A stretch of 24,607 nt of DNA from Oscillospiraceae bacterium. Its GTDB lineage: Bacteria > Bacillota_A > Clostridia > Oscillospirales > Ruminococcaceae. Shown piece after piece: positions 14,427 through 23,079 of the stretch. Position 1 is the first letter of the stretch; each line of letters starts with the position of its first letter. Where the stretch lies: NCBI GenBank assembly GCA_900766795.1, contig CAAFWX010000225.1:1-24607 (forward strand), given 5' to 3'. A model generated the notes under the pieces. That model worked only from the letters and a program-made list of their open reading frames with translations. It searched no databases and was not told where the DNA came from. Made by a program: the position numbers and the translations under genes.

Positions 14427-14884
14427 TGGGCGCGGAATACGGGCAGCTTGTGCGGTTCAGGGATAGTATTCGCAGCGCTGCGGCGGGTATGACGGAATTA
14501 AAGCGGCAGCTTATTGTCGGCGAGGGAGTTTATGCGGTAAAGCAGGCGAAGAAAATCTGCAAGGACGAGGAGATTATCGACACGGGCAACTACCGCAACA
14601 GCTTCCACACCGACCCCGCGCCCGTGGTTACTCCCCAAAACGCGCGCATTGACGTCCACAACGGCGCGGACTACGCGAGCCACCTCGAGTACGGGCACTT
14701 GGTTGTGTCACGCGGCGGCGGCTCGCTTCACTCGCGGCGCAGGGCGGCTATGGCGGGCGGCAGGTTTGTCCGCGGGAAATACGTCCTGACGCGGGCAATC
14801 CAGCGCACCGCGGCAACGCAGGCGGCGAGGATAAACAGGAAGCTTGAAGCGTATCTGCGGAGGTATTTCGGGAATGAAGCTTAA
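14426..14884 (+). CDS. Neck/tail-completion protein (HK97 gp10-like)
   Basis: 152 aa. Family features are DTGNYRNSFHT, then NGADYASHLEYGH with the conserved x-EYG motif, and an Arg-rich region after VVSRGGGSLHSRRRAA, followed by RFVRGKYVLTRAIQRT. HK97 gp10-type proteins join the tail to the connector. The gene starts on the last base of the previous stop and overlaps the next gene by 11 bases. Confidence 0.85.
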   Translation: MGAEYGQLVRFRDSIRSAAAGMTELKRQLIVGEGVYAVKQAKKICKDEEIIDTGNYRNSFHTDPAPVVTPQNARIDVHNGADYASHLEYGHLVVSRGGGSLHSRRRAAMAGGRFVRGKYVLTRAIQRTAATQAARINRKLEAYLRRYFGNEA

Positions 14885-15290
14885 GGAACTTGTGCAGGGA
14901 ATAGGGCAGAAGCTTGAAGCGCTGTTTCCGGGGAAGCTGATGTTTGTGGACAAAATTCCCTCGGAAGCGGACGGGAATTTCTTCCTTGAGATAATCGCGC
15001 AGCGCGGCGCGGACGGGATTTGTGCGCAGCGCTCGCGCGGAGTAAGCTTCGATTTGATGTATTTCAGCGGGCTTGACGACAGGTTTTCTTTTCCCGAATG
15101 GGCGGACATATTGCAGGACGGAATGAAGCTTGTTCAAGCGGGGGTTTTTCTTGTGAGAACGAGCGAGCGGACGGCAAGCTGCGAGGAGATGGTGTATCAT
15201 TTCCTTTTCAGCGTTGATGTGAACTATATCGAATACGAAACGGGCGAAACAATGCTCAATCTGGAGGTAAATGCAGATGAAGGAAACTAA
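14874..15290 (+). CDS. Tail terminator protein (DUF6838-like)
   Basis: 138 aa ring protein that caps the finished tail tube and binds the head. It starts MKLKELVQGIGQKLEALFPG, the typical helix of this family, continues with FFLEIIAQRGADGICAQRSR and FDLMYFSG, then a helix before ends of strands (YHFLFSVDVNYIEYE). ATG 14874 is used: GGAGGT at 14859-14864 lies 9 bases upstream. Position equals xkdJ in the PBSX order. Confidence 0.8.
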   Translation: MKLKELVQGIGQKLEALFPGKLMFVDKIPSEADGNFFLEIIAQRGADGICAQRSRGVSFDLMYFSGLDDRFSFPEWADILQDGMKLVQAGVFLVRTSERTASCEEMVYHFLFSVDVNYIEYETGETMLNLEVNADEGN

Positions 15291-15444
15291 GGCGGCTGCT
15301 CCCCGCTACGGCAAGGAGCAGCTTATAAGGAGCGGGATATTTAACGTTTTCGCGGCGCAGGCAGTGCTCCGCGAGGGCAGGGAATACACCGTAGAGGAAG
15401 CGCAGAAGCTTATCGGCGAATTTATGGAGAGAGAGGTAAAGTAA
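15277..15444 (+). CDS. YqzN/YkzM-like small tail protein
   Basis: 55 aa, too short for many gene callers. The pattern YGKEQLIRSGIFNVFAAQAV followed by LREGREYTVEEAQKLIGEFM resembles the YqzN/YkzM domain, whose genes sit just before the sheath gene in PBSX-type elements, as here. Function unknown, probably a tail assembly accessory. ATG 15277 has GGAGGT 8 bases upstream; ATG 15271 is only 2 bases away and less likely. The stop is one base before the sheath start codon. Confidence 0.8.
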   Translation: MKETKAAAPRYGKEQLIRSGIFNVFAAQAVLREGREYTVEEAQKLIGEFMEREVK

Positions 15445-15445
15445 C

Positions 15446-16759
15446 ATGGCAATAGGCGGCGGAACATACGCGGCAATGAACAAAACGCTCCCCGGCGCTT
15501 ACATCAACTTTGTGAGCACGGGAAGCAACACTACCCTCGGCGAACGCGGCACGGCAATGCTGGCGCTCCCTTTGAGCTGGGGCGCGGAGAACAGCTTTAT
15601 TGTAATCGAGGCGGGCGAATTTAACGCAAAGGCGCTCGAGCTGCTCGGATATGACGCTTCTGCGGACGAAATCTCCGAGGTGCGCGAGTGCATGAAGCGG
15701 GCGAACAAGCTGCTCGTGTGGCGCGTAAACAGCGGCAGCAAGGCAGCGGCTTCCGTAGGAGGTCTGACAGTTACCGCGGTTTGCGCGGGTAAGCGCGGAA
15801 ATGATATCTCCGTGTCCTGCGCGGCTAATCCCGACGGAAGCTTTGACGTGGCGACATATCTTGCGGATGTCGCAGTGGATGAACAGAACGTGAAGAACGC
15901 TTCCGAGCTTACAGCGAACAAGTACGTTTCTTTCAGCGGCGCTTCCGTTTCCGCAGCGGCTGCAAAGAAGCTTTCGGGCGGCACTGACGGCACGGTGACG
16001 GGCGCTTCCTACACTGCGTTTCTGGCGGCTGCGGAAAAGGAGCGGTTCGACTGTCTTGGCTACTGCGGCACGGACAGCGACGTAAAGGAGATGTTCGTTT
16101 CCTTTACAAAGCGCATGAGAGAGGACAACGGCAGGAAAATCACCTGCGTTATGGCAAACTGCGCGGCGGACTATGAGGGGGTTATCTCCGTCAAGAACGG
16201 CGTAGTTCTTGCTTCGGGCGCAGTGCTTCCCGCAGAAAAGACGGTGGCTTGGGTGACGGGCGCTTCAGCTGCGGCACAGGTCAACGAGAGCCTTACCAAC
16301 ACCGCATACGACGGGGCTGTGGATGTTGACGCGAAGTACAGCAAGAGCGAGTTTGAGCAGGCAATTAAGGCGGGCGAGTTCGTGTTTTATTCCGACAACG
16401 GCAAGGCTCGTGTGCTTACCGACATCAATACGCTCACCACGTTCACTCCCACGAAGAACAGCGACTTCTCGGGAAACAGGTTCATCAGAACCATTGACGG
16501 TTGGGCGAACGATATCGCGGCGCTGTTTTCGGAAAGCTATATGGGCAGCGTGACCAACTCCGAAACCGGCAGAGCGCTTTTCAAGGCGGATATCGTTAAG
16601 CTTGGCAGGCAGTACGAGGAGCTTGACGCGATTTCGGATTTCTCTGCGGACGATATCTCCGTAGAACAGGGCGCGGGCAAGCGTGATGTTGTCGTAAACG
16701 CCGCGCTCAAGGCCTGCGACAGTATGGAAAAGCTGTACATGAAGGTTACTGTGCAGTAA
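15446..16759 (+). CDS. Contractile tail sheath protein (XkdK-like)
   Basis: 437 aa sheath subunit, the protein that defines a myovirus. It starts MAIGGGTYAAMNKTLPGAYI then NFVS, typical of the XkdK family, and has the insertion region VTAVCAGKRGNDISV near the first third. The conserved C-terminal part contains NDIAALFSESYMGSV and ends AALKACDSMEKLYMKVTV, which in this family makes the interlocking strands between subunits. AGAGGT precedes ATG by 8 bases. Tube protein follows after 12 bases. Confidence 0.95.
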   Translation: MAIGGGTYAAMNKTLPGAYINFVSTGSNTTLGERGTAMLALPLSWGAENSFIVIEAGEFNAKALELLGYDASADEISEVRECMKRANKLLVWRVNSGSKAAASVGGLTVTAVCAGKRGNDISVSCAANPDGSFDVATYLADVAVDEQNVKNASELTANKYVSFSGASVSAAAAKKLSGGTDGTVTGASYTAFLAAAEKERFDCLGYCGTDSDVKEMFVSFTKRMREDNGRKITCVMANCAADYEGVISVKNGVVLASGAVLPAEKTVAWVTGASAAAQVNESLTNTAYDGAVDVDAKYSKSEFEQAIKAGEFVFYSDNGKARVLTDINTLTTFTPTKNSDFSGNRFIRTIDGWANDIAALFSESYMGSVTNSETGRALFKADIVKLGRQYEELDAISDFSADDISVEQGAGKRDVVVNAALKACDSMEKLYMKVTVQ

Positions 16760-16771
16760 GGAGGGAATCAC

Positions 16772-17227
16772 ATGGAATTTAAGAGCAAAAACGCCATCTC
16801 GGGCAAGGAAGGCACCGCCTACATAAAGGTTGACGGGAAGAACGAGGAGCTTTTCGGCGCACGCGGAATTGAAACGAAAATCGAGTTCAGCAAAGGCGCT
16901 GTCAAGTGCATAGGACGCCGCATGGAGGGAAGCAAGATTACCGGCATGAAAGGCACGGGCACTCTGAAAATCTGGTACGGCTCGCCGCTTTTCGTGCAGT
17001 CTGTGCGGGAATACAAGGACACGGGAAAGCCGATGTACTTCGACCTCGTTGTCACAAACGACGACCCTACCTCAGACTGCGGCAGGCAGACCATGCTTTA
17101 CAAGGACTGCCTTATCGACGGCATGATTTTGTCGCAGCTTGACGCGGAGAGCGAGGACGCGCTCAGCGACGAAATCGGGTTCACCTTTGAGGACTACGAG
17201 CCGCTTGAGAGTTTCAAGAGTATTTAA
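16772..17227 (+). CDS. Tail tube protein (XkdM-like)
   Basis: 151 aa inner tube subunit. Family features: NAISGKEGTAYIKVDGKNEE near the start, then the central GRRMEGSKITGMKGTGTLKI followed by WYGSPLFVQ, and a C-terminal DEIGFTFEDYEPLESFKSI. The order sheath-tube is invariant in such phages. AAGGAGG lies shortly upstream. Normal length. Confidence 0.93.
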   Translation: MEFKSKNAISGKEGTAYIKVDGKNEELFGARGIETKIEFSKGAVKCIGRRMEGSKITGMKGTGTLKIWYGSPLFVQSVREYKDTGKPMYFDLVVTNDDPTSDCGRQTMLYKDCLIDGMILSQLDAESEDALSDEIGFTFEDYEPLESFKSI

Positions 17228-17236
17228 GGAGGGGCT

Positions 17237-17647
17237 ATGGGCAAGTTACAGGAATTTCTTACAAAGAACATTGTTGACACGAATGTCACTGCGGAGGTTT
17301 TCATAAAGCCGTTCCCGCACCCGTTCGTAATCAAGGCAATAACGCAGGCAGAGAACAGCGCGCTCCGAAAAGCGTGCACGGTAACGGAGTTTAACCGCAA
17401 GACCCACCAGAAGGAATCCGTCACCGATTCGCAGGCGTATCTCAACAAGCTGATTGTCGCCTGCACGGTTGACCCTTGCTTCAAGGACGCGGATTTGCAG
17501 GCGGCTTACGGCGTAAAGGGTGCGGAAATGCTCCTTGAGAAGATTCTCACCCCCGGGCAGTACGCGGAGCTTTTGCAGGCGGTGAACGACATCAACTGCT
17601 TCGACAACGACATGCAGGAGCTTGTTGACGAAGCAAAAAACTCATAG
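17237..17647 (+). CDS. Tail assembly chaperone, short form (XkdN-like)
   Basis: 136 aa cytoplasmic chaperone that coats the tape measure protein while the tube polymerises. It begins KLQEFLTKNIVDTNVTAEVF then IKPFPHPFVIKAITQAEN, common to XkdN-like proteins, and includes AAYGVKGAEMLLEKILTPGQY. The stop TAG (17645-17647) follows a slippery heptamer AAAAAAC (17635-17641), so a fraction of ribosomes should continue in the -1 frame to make the long form. AGGAGGGG precedes the ATG. Confidence 0.9.
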   Translation: MGKLQEFLTKNIVDTNVTAEVFIKPFPHPFVIKAITQAENSALRKACTVTEFNRKTHQKESVTDSQAYLNKLIVACTVDPCFKDADLQAAYGVKGAEMLLEKILTPGQYAELLQAVNDINCFDNDMQELVDEAKNS

Positions 17648-17814
17648 AGAGCGGGGACGCGGAAAGCAACTACGCGCACTACGCTCTCCACAGGCTTTAC
17701 ATTCGCCCCTCAGAGTTCGCACAGATGGACGCCCCTGAAAAGGCGTTCGTCTACGCGAGCATTGATTTGCAGATAAAGGCGGAGAAACAGGCGCAGAGCA
17801 GGATGAAGAAATAG
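17237..17814 (+). CDS. Tail assembly chaperone, -1 frameshift fusion (G-GT type)
   Basis: A -1 slip on AAAAAAC at 17635-17641, read as A AAA AAC in zero frame, joins the short form to an extension starting LIESGDAESNYAHYALHRLY and ending at TAG 17812-17814. The extension has no start or SD of its own and reads like the T part of G-GT chaperones (YIRPSEFAQMD, then APEKAFVYASIDLQIKAEK). The predicted product is 192 aa. A stem GAGAGCG (17647-17653) with CGCTCTC (17682-17688) begins 5 bases past the slip site, a typical stimulator. Confidence 0.87.
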
Positions 17815-17815
17815 C

Positions 17816-17844
17816 TTGACATTCCGTTTGTGTTGTGGTATAAT
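17816..17844 (+). promoter_or_regulatory. Strong sigma-A promoter of the membrane-protein cassette
   Basis: TTGACA at 17816-17821, 17-base spacer, TATAAT at 17839-17844 with TGG before it (extended -10): 12 of 12. The -35 begins one base after the frameshift extension's stop. It drives the membrane protein independently of the late promoter. Confidence 0.92.
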
Positions 17845-17873
17845 CAAGAAAAACATTCTTCGGAGGTTATACC

Positions 17874-18638
17874 ATGAAAAAATTGAAATATGCAGTCCCG
17901 CAGTTTTTGTGCGGTTTCTTTGGTTTCAGTCTTGCATTCGGTGCAATTGTCAACATCGCCACCGGAGCAATGAAAATAAAAGATGGCATAACGATATTTA
18001 TGCTTGTTATCACTGCGCTGCTGATTTTTGGCTTCGTCTGGAACACCGTGAAGCGCTCAAAGTATAAGAAAGAGCACCCCGAGCTGTTCTTGCGCAACGC
18101 TGCGCCGATTAATTCACTGGAAACGACACCTCGCGCACCCTCACCAAAAGAGCTACAGAAGCTTGAAAAACAGAAGCAGAAAGAGCTTGCAAAGAAGTTC
18201 GCGGTAACTCGAACGATTGGTTATAGGTTACGTGTTGACGACAATAACCGTCTGATTTCGATGTTTGGCGAAAAGCGTGGTTCGTTTTTGGGCGTGGGGA
18301 CCGTCATTATACACTTTCAAGATATTGATGACTATAATGTAATTCGCCGCTCGACAAGCCAAACTAAGGGCAAAACTATCAGCAGGGCGGTTGTCGGAGG
18401 CGTGGTCGCAGGCGTTGCAGGTGCGGCGGTCGGTGCTGCTTCGGGTCTGGAAACTAAAAACAGCGATTTCATTGCCATTGATATTCGTTTGAAAGATGGG
18501 ACATATTGCAACGTTGACATTCTGAATTCTACGCAGGCAACAAACTTGGGGGTAATGCAATGTGAACGTCAGGTTTCAGAGATACAAAGATTTCTTGATG
18601 AAGTCATTGCCGAGAACAGGGCGAACCAAGCAAACTAA
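17874..18638 (+). CDS. Two-TM membrane protein in autonomous cassette (moron)
   Basis: 254 aa, no named family. TM1 about residues 8-31 and TM2 about 38-57, joined by a short loop; no cleavable signal is apparent. Then a basic linker and coiled coil (PKELQKLEKQKQKELAKKF), and a cytoplasmic domain with VDDNNRLISMFGEKRG and IIHFQDIDDYNVI, a Gly/Ala-rich glycine-zipper stretch (173-191), and IDIRLKDGTYCNVDI. The domain recalls the PH-like regions found with SHOCT proteins, from memory only. SD GGAGGT at 17862-17867 and its own promoter and terminator make it a lysogenic-conversion (moron) gene inserted between the chaperone and tape measure genes. A superinfection-exclusion role would fit but is inferred. 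Confidence 0.85.
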   Translation: MKKLKYAVPQFLCGFFGFSLAFGAIVNIATGAMKIKDGITIFMLVITALLIFGFVWNTVKRSKYKKEHPELFLRNAAPINSLETTPRAPSPKELQKLEKQKQKELAKKFAVTRTIGYRLRVDDNNRLISMFGEKRGSFLGVGTVIIHFQDIDDYNVIRRSTSQTKGKTISRAVVGGVVAGVAGAAVGAASGLETKNSDFIAIDIRLKDGTYCNVDILNSTQATNLGVMQCERQVSEIQRFLDEVIAENRANQAN

Positions 18639-18647
18639 ATAACATAC

Positions 18648-18675
18648 AGCCGTCCCGGAAAGGACGGCTTTTCTT
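18648..18675 (+). terminator. Rho-independent terminator after the membrane-protein gene
   Basis: Perfect 8-bp stem AGCCGTCC (18648-18655) with GGACGGCT (18662-18669), loop CGGAAA, then a T-rich tail to 18675. The tape measure ATG follows directly, so late transcripts must read through it. Confidence 0.92.
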
Positions 18676-20802
18676 ATGCCGGAGGTGAAAAATACGGCTA
18701 CAATCGCTTCAACAATAACGCTCCAAGACAACATGACCGCAGTGCTTAACCGGCAGGCTAGCGCGGCAAATTCGCTCCTTGGGCGTTTTAATGCGCTTAA
18801 TACCGCTACCGATATGTTTGACCCGTCGGCGCAGTGGATTATGGCAAACGGCGCGCTTGGGGAAATGACAGAATATCTTGGGCGGCTTGTCACTCTTACT
18901 CAGGAAAACAACTCGCAGCTTGTCGCTATGAATGCGAATATTGATAGAATGGGTCAGCGAATGCAGGCGGGCACGTCACAGGCTCAAGGTTTAACCTCAA
19001 TGCTCAAAAATGCAGCTGCGGCGGTCGGTGGAATCGCTGCGGTCAAAAAGGTTTTTGACCTGTCGGACGAGCTGACAAACACCACCGCGCGGCTTAACCT
19101 GATGAACGACGGCTTGCAGTCAACCGAACGGCTTCAGCAGGCAATTTTCGCTTCGGCACAGCGTGCTCGCGCCGATTACTCCGCTACCGCAGATGTCGTC
19201 GCAAAACTGGGTCAGAGAGCCGGCGATGCGTTTTCCTCAAACGGGGAAACGATACAGTTTGCGGAAAATCTCAACAAGCTGTTCGTAATAGCGGGCGCTT
19301 CACAGCAGGAAGTGTCATCTGCTTCGCTCCAGCTAACGCAGGCTCTCGGCTCGGGAGTGCTTCGCGGCGAGGAACTGAACGCGGTATTTGAAGCTGCTCC
19401 TAACGTTATTCAGACCATTGCCGATTACATGGGTGTTCCGATAGGTCAGATACGAAGCATGGCTGCTGAGGGTGAAGTAACCGCGGACATCGTGAAAAAC
19501 GCTTTGCTGGGGGCGACCGACGAGATAAACGAGAAATTTCACTCCATGCCGACCACCATCGCTCAGACGTGGACGTCAATAAAGAATCAGGCGCTTATGG
19601 CATTTCAGCCTATATTGCAGCAAATAAATGAAATCGTCAACAGCTCGAAGTTTCAGAAATTTACAAAAAGCGTGGTAAGTGCTATATCTACTGTGGCAGG
19701 CGTTGCTATGACTGCGTTTGGGTGGTTGTCCGATATCGGCGCATTTATCTACGACAACTGGTTCTGGATAGAGCCGATTGTGTGGGCGGTTGTTGCGGCA
19801 TTGGTTGCGTACAATATTGTGCAGGCAATAACCAACGAATTGATTAAAGCTAACTCATTCGCAAACGACCTTAAAAAAGCTGCCGAAGAGAGAGCAGCAG
19901 GCGCAACTTTCTTGGAAACGGTGGCACAGAGAGGCTTCAACGCTGCTTTGCTTTCCTGTCCTATCACATGGTATGTCGCGGGAATCGGAGCGATTGTTGG
20001 CGCAATTGTGGGCGGTCTCGCCATCTTCACAGGTGCAATGAATAAAGCGCATGGGTTAACGCTTTCCTTTGCGGGAATGGCAGGCGGTTGTTTGTTCACT
20101 CTGATTGCTGCATTCCAAAACGCGGGGCTTTTCATCGCAAATGTTGCTCTGGGCATTTGGGGATATTTCGGGGTTGTGGGAAACAATCTGTATGCAATGT
20201 TCCACAATGTTATTACAAGCGTTCAATCATGGTGGTACGGCTTGCTGTCCACGGTGCTGAACGTTGTGGAGGGAATATGCGAGGCGCTGAACAAAATCCC
20301 GTTTATCAGCTTTGACTATTCGGGTATAACAAATGCCGCAGACAACTACGCGCAAAAACAGGCGGAGCTTGCGAATGATAAAATGGAATACACCGATATC
20401 GGCGCAGGCTGGAGAGATGGTTTCAACACATTTGATTATGTGAACCTTGATGACGCATTCAGCAGAGGCTATGAATGGGGCGATAATTACTGGGGCAACA
20501 GTGACAGCGCCTCTGACTTCAACTACGACCCGGACGATTTTATTTTTGACCCCGACGGCACCGCCGACGACCCCATCCACACCGAGGTAGACAACGACGT
20601 GAACATCGCCGAGGAGGATTTGAAGCTGCTTCGGGATATCGCGGAAGCGCGGTTCGTTCAGAACTTCGTGACCCTCACTCCCACGGTGCAGGTTACGGGC
20701 AACACCATCAACGAGAAAGCGGATATCGCAAGCATTGTTGACGAAATCGAGAACAGGCTGACAAACGAGGTTGCGGCGAGCGCGGAGGGAGTTTATGGCT
20801 GA
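18676..20802 (+). CDS. Tape measure protein
   Basis: 708 aa in the longest form. The tape measure sets tail length and exits with the DNA. N-terminal [20 protein letters not shown] is typical. The tape-measure domain lies near residues 210-275 ([20 protein letters not shown], then [20 protein letters not shown]). Hydrophobic segments lie near residues 340-500 ([30 protein letters not shown]), and the C-terminal third is acidic. Start is uncertain: ATG 18676 has no SD, while GGAGGTG (18681-18687) sits inside the reading frame, and the codon at the expected distance (18694) is ACG. The first gene in the tail after a membrane-protein insertion. Confidence 0.93.
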   Translation: MPEVKNTATIASTITLQDNMTAVLNRQASAANSLLGRFNALNTATDMFDPSAQWIMANGALGEMTEYLGRLVTLTQENNSQLVAMNANIDRMGQRMQAGTSQAQGLTSMLKNAAAAVGGIAAVKKVFDLSDELTNTTARLNLMNDGLQSTERLQQAIFASAQRARADYSATADVVAKLGQRAGDAFSSNGETIQFAENLNKLFVIAGASQQEVSSASLQLTQALGSGVLRGEELNAVFEAAPNVIQTIADYMGVPIGQIRSMAAEGEVTADIVKNALLGATDEINEKFHSMPTTIAQTWTSIKNQALMAFQPILQQINEIVNSSKFQKFTKSVVSAISTVAGVAMTAFGWLSDIGAFIYDNWFWIEPIVWAVVAALVAYNIVQAITNELIKANSFANDLKKAAEERAAGATFLETVAQRGFNAALLSCPITWYVAGIGAIVGAIVGGLAIFTGAMNKAHGLTLSFAGMAGGCLFTLIAAFQNAGLFIANVALGIWGYFGVVGNNLYAMFHNVITSVQSWWYGLLSTVLNVVEGICEALNKIPFISFDYSGITNAADNYAQKQAELANDKMEYTDIGAGWRDGFNTFDYVNLDDAFSRGYEWGDNYWGNSDSASDFNYDPDDFIFDPDGTADDPIHTEVDNDVNIAEEDLKLLRDIAEARFVQNFVTLTPTVQVTGNTINEKADIASIVDEIENRLTNEVAASAEGVYG
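18681..18687 (+). promoter_or_regulatory. Displaced ribosome binding site at tape measure start
   Basis: GGAGGTG sits 5 bases after the annotated ATG 18676 and 6 bases before ACG 18694, where the family start (followed by ATI) would be expected. It suggests ACG or a weak upstream start is used, or that a T-to-C change removed an ATG. Confidence 0.45.
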
Positions 20803-21493
20803 TTACAGAATAGTCCTGCTTATGGGCGAAACGCTTCTTGAGCTGCCCGTGCTGCCCGAGAAGCTTAGCGTAAAGCGAAACGCGGACAGCACGGAAAAGA
20901 CGGTGCTAAATCTTGGGAGCGTGAATATCATCAAGGGCGCAAAGCTGCGGCAGATATCCTTTAACAGCTTTTTCCCCGCCGAACGGCTGCCCTCGGTAAG
21001 AGCCGCGGCGCTCAAAGAGCCGCTGTATTATGTGTTGCAGATAAAGGAATGCATGGAGAGCAAAAAGCCGCTGCGCTTTATCCTGCTCGGTACTGACCTT
21101 GACATAAATACGCTGATGTCCGTTGAAAGCTTCGAGTACTCGGAAAGCTACGGCGCGGCAGGTTCGATTGATTACAAGCTCACGCTTAAAGAGTGGGTAG
21201 ACTACTCGCCACGCCGCGTCAGAATTAAGGCAAACAAGGTCACGGAATGCGGGAAACAGCGCAGCGGCTCGCCCTCGTCCGCGCCGCAGGGTAAAGCGGT
21301 AAGCTACACTGTAAAGGCGGGGGACTGCCTTTGGTCGATATGTCAGGCGCAGTACGGCGACGGCTCGCTGTACGCGAAGCTGTACGCCGCCAACAAGTCG
21401 GTTATGGACGCGCGTAACAAGGGCACGGGATATCCCGCTTATACCATTTACGCGGGCGAGGTGCTGACCCTGCCGCCAAAGGAGGAGCTGTAA
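20795..21493 (+). CDS. LysM baseplate/tail protein (XkdP-like)
   Basis: 232 aa. The N-terminal half is a baseplate fold ([33 protein letters not shown]); the C terminus, residues about 170-226, is a LysM module ([31 protein letters not shown]), which in this family binds the tail hub or peptidoglycan. ATG 20795 is chosen with GGAGG at 20784-20788; the longer in-frame reading from 20771 has no SD. It overlaps the tape measure stop by 8 bases. Confidence 0.9.
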   Translation: MADYRIVLLMGETLLELPVLPEKLSVKRNADSTEKTVLNLGSVNIIKGAKLRQISFNSFFPAERLPSVRAAALKEPLYYVLQIKECMESKKPLRFILLGTDLDINTLMSVESFEYSESYGAAGSIDYKLTLKEWVDYSPRRVRIKANKVTECGKQRSGSPSSAPQGKAVSYTVKAGDCLWSICQAQYGDGSLYAKLYAANKSVMDARNKGTGYPAYTIYAGEVLTLPPKEEL

Positions 21494-22437
21494 TGCAGGT
21501 GCTTTATCAGAATCCCGACAGCGGCGCGGTGCATGACGTCACGACAATTATCGCTTCCGCAAAGTGGAAAACGGTGCGTAGAGGCGCGGCGGGAAGCTTT
21601 GCGTTTTCCGCGCTGCCCTCGGAGGTTGTGTGGGCGCACGGCGGGATTGTCCGCGTTATGAACGGCAAAACGGGGCTGTTCTACGGCTATGTGTTCAAGA
21701 CGAAAACGGGCGCGGACGGGACTGTTGACATCACCGCCTACGATGGGCTTCGCTACCTCAAAAACAAGAACACCTACGTTTTCACGAACGTCAAGGCAAC
21801 GCAGGTGGTGCGCGAGATATGCGAGGATTTCAAGCTGAAAACGGGTGCGCTTGCCGATACGGGGTATGTTATTCCGTCCATGGTAGAGGACGGGCAGGAG
21901 CTTTTCGACATCATGCTCAAAGCCCTTGACTACACCCTCATCAACACCAACCGCATGTTTTATTTGTGGGACGATTTCGGCGCGATAACGCTGTCGGAAG
22001 TGACCGAGGGAAAGCTCGATATCATGCTCGGCGACGGCAGCCTTGCAACGGATTTCAGCTTCGAGAGCAGCATTGACGGCGATACCTACAATCAGGTTAA
22101 GCTGCTTCGCGACAACTCCGAAACAGGAAAGCGCGACCTGTATATGTTCAGGGACAGCGGGAATATTGCACGCTGGGGGCTGCTTCAATACCACGAAACG
22201 GTTGACGAGAAAATGAACGCGGCGCAGATAGAACAGCGCGGAAATCAGCTTCTGGAGCTGTACAACAAGCCGAAGAAAACGTTCAGCGTTGACGGAATTT
22301 CCGACCTTCGGGTGCGCGGCGGGAAGATGATTTTTGTGCGGATTAGGGCGCTGAAAATAAACTCGTTTTATCTCGTTGAGGAAGCGGAGCACGACCTTAT
22401 TTCCGGCACAATGAAGATTAAGCTTAAGGCGGTGTAG
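21493..22437 (+). CDS. Baseplate hub protein (XkdQ/gpD-like)
   Basis: 314 aa late-control/hub protein that forms the tail tip ring around the spike. Features: SAKWKTVRRGAAGSFAFSAL near the start, FYGYVFKTKTGADGTVDITA and YDGLRYLKNK, then DYTLINTNRMFYLWDDFGAI, with a C-terminal LRVRGGKMIFVRI. This matches the XkdQ/YqbQ family. TAATG overlap with the LysM gene (one shared base). Confidence 0.9.
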   Translation: MQVLYQNPDSGAVHDVTTIIASAKWKTVRRGAAGSFAFSALPSEVVWAHGGIVRVMNGKTGLFYGYVFKTKTGADGTVDITAYDGLRYLKNKNTYVFTNVKATQVVREICEDFKLKTGALADTGYVIPSMVEDGQELFDIMLKALDYTLINTNRMFYLWDDFGAITLSEVTEGKLDIMLGDGSLATDFSFESSIDGDTYNQVKLLRDNSETGKRDLYMFRDSGNIARWGLLQYHETVDEKMNAAQIEQRGNQLLELYNKPKKTFSVDGISDLRVRGGKMIFVRIRALKINSFYLVEEAEHDLISGTMKIKLKAV

Positions 22438-22438
22438 A

Positions 22439-22681
22439 ATGGTTGAAGCAATAAAAAAGATAGTGCAGGCTCAAGGGAACACAACTCCCCCCTGCACATT
22501 TATTTTCGGGACGGTTGTCGCCGATGAACCGCTTGTCGTTCAGGTTGACAGCCGTTTTATTATAGGCAGGGAAGCGCTCGTTGTCATGAGGTCAAACGCG
22601 GCGCTGTCTGTCGGCGACAGGCTTGTGCTTCTTCGGGAGCACGGCGGTCAGCGTTTTCTGGTTCTGGGGGTGGTTGAGTGA
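22439..22681 (+). CDS. DUF2577-like baseplate protein (XkdR-like)
   Basis: 80 aa beta-rich protein, shorter than many in this slot. Pattern: TPPCTFIFGTVVADEPLVVQ, SRFIIGREALVV, SVGDRLVLLREHGGQRFLVL. In PBSX-type operons xkdR lies between xkdQ and xkdS, as here. The stop overlaps the next start as GTGA (22678-22681). Confidence 0.8.
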   Translation: MVEAIKKIVQAQGNTTPPCTFIFGTVVADEPLVVQVDSRFIIGREALVVMRSNAALSVGDRLVLLREHGGQRFLVLGVVE

Positions 22682-23079
22682 TTCCGCAAAACAACGCGGC
22701 ATTTGAATACTCCGAGCTTTCCGAGCAGCCCACAAGAACCTACGCGATTGATTTTAATACAGGCACAGCCGCAGGCTTCACGGACGGATTATCCGCTATG
22801 AAGCAGGCGGTTTTCCTTATCCTTAGCACCGAGCGGTTCCGTCACTTGATTTTTTCCTGGAACTACGGCGCGGAGCTTGACGGCGTTATCGGGCAGGACA
22901 GGGCGCTTGCGGAAAGCGAAATTAAACGGCGTATCACCGAAGCGCTTTTGCTTGACGAGCGGATTACGGCGGTGGACGGATTTTCGTTTTCGCAAACGAC
23001 CCGCCGCGCCCTTGAAGTAAGCTTTTCAGTGACGACAGTTTTCGGCGCGTTCGAGAAAAAAACGGAGGTGCAGCTATGA
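22678..23079 (+). CDS. Baseplate wedge protein (XkdS, DUF2634/gp25-like)
   Basis: 133 aa. The gp25-like core includes TYAIDFNTGTAAGFTDGLSA, FRHLIFSWNYGAEL with the conserved Tyr-Gly, and the C-terminal strand-rich AVDGFSFSQTTRRALEVSFS. It links the sheath and the baseplate wedges. Start GTG 22678 overlaps the previous stop; no better ATG exists nearby. It overlaps the J gene by 4 bases (ATGA). Confidence 0.88.
   Translation: MIPQNNAAFEYSELSEQPTRTYAIDFNTGTAAGFTDGLSAMKQAVFLILSTERFRHLIFSWNYGAELDGVIGQDRALAESEIKRRITEALLLDERITAVDGFSFSQTTRRALEVSFSVTTVFGAFEKKTEVQL

Noticed and set aside
17816..18067. 83-aa ORF in another frame over the membrane protein gene
   Set aside because: It starts on the -35 box of the cassette promoter, has no SD and is Cys/His-rich shadow sequence.
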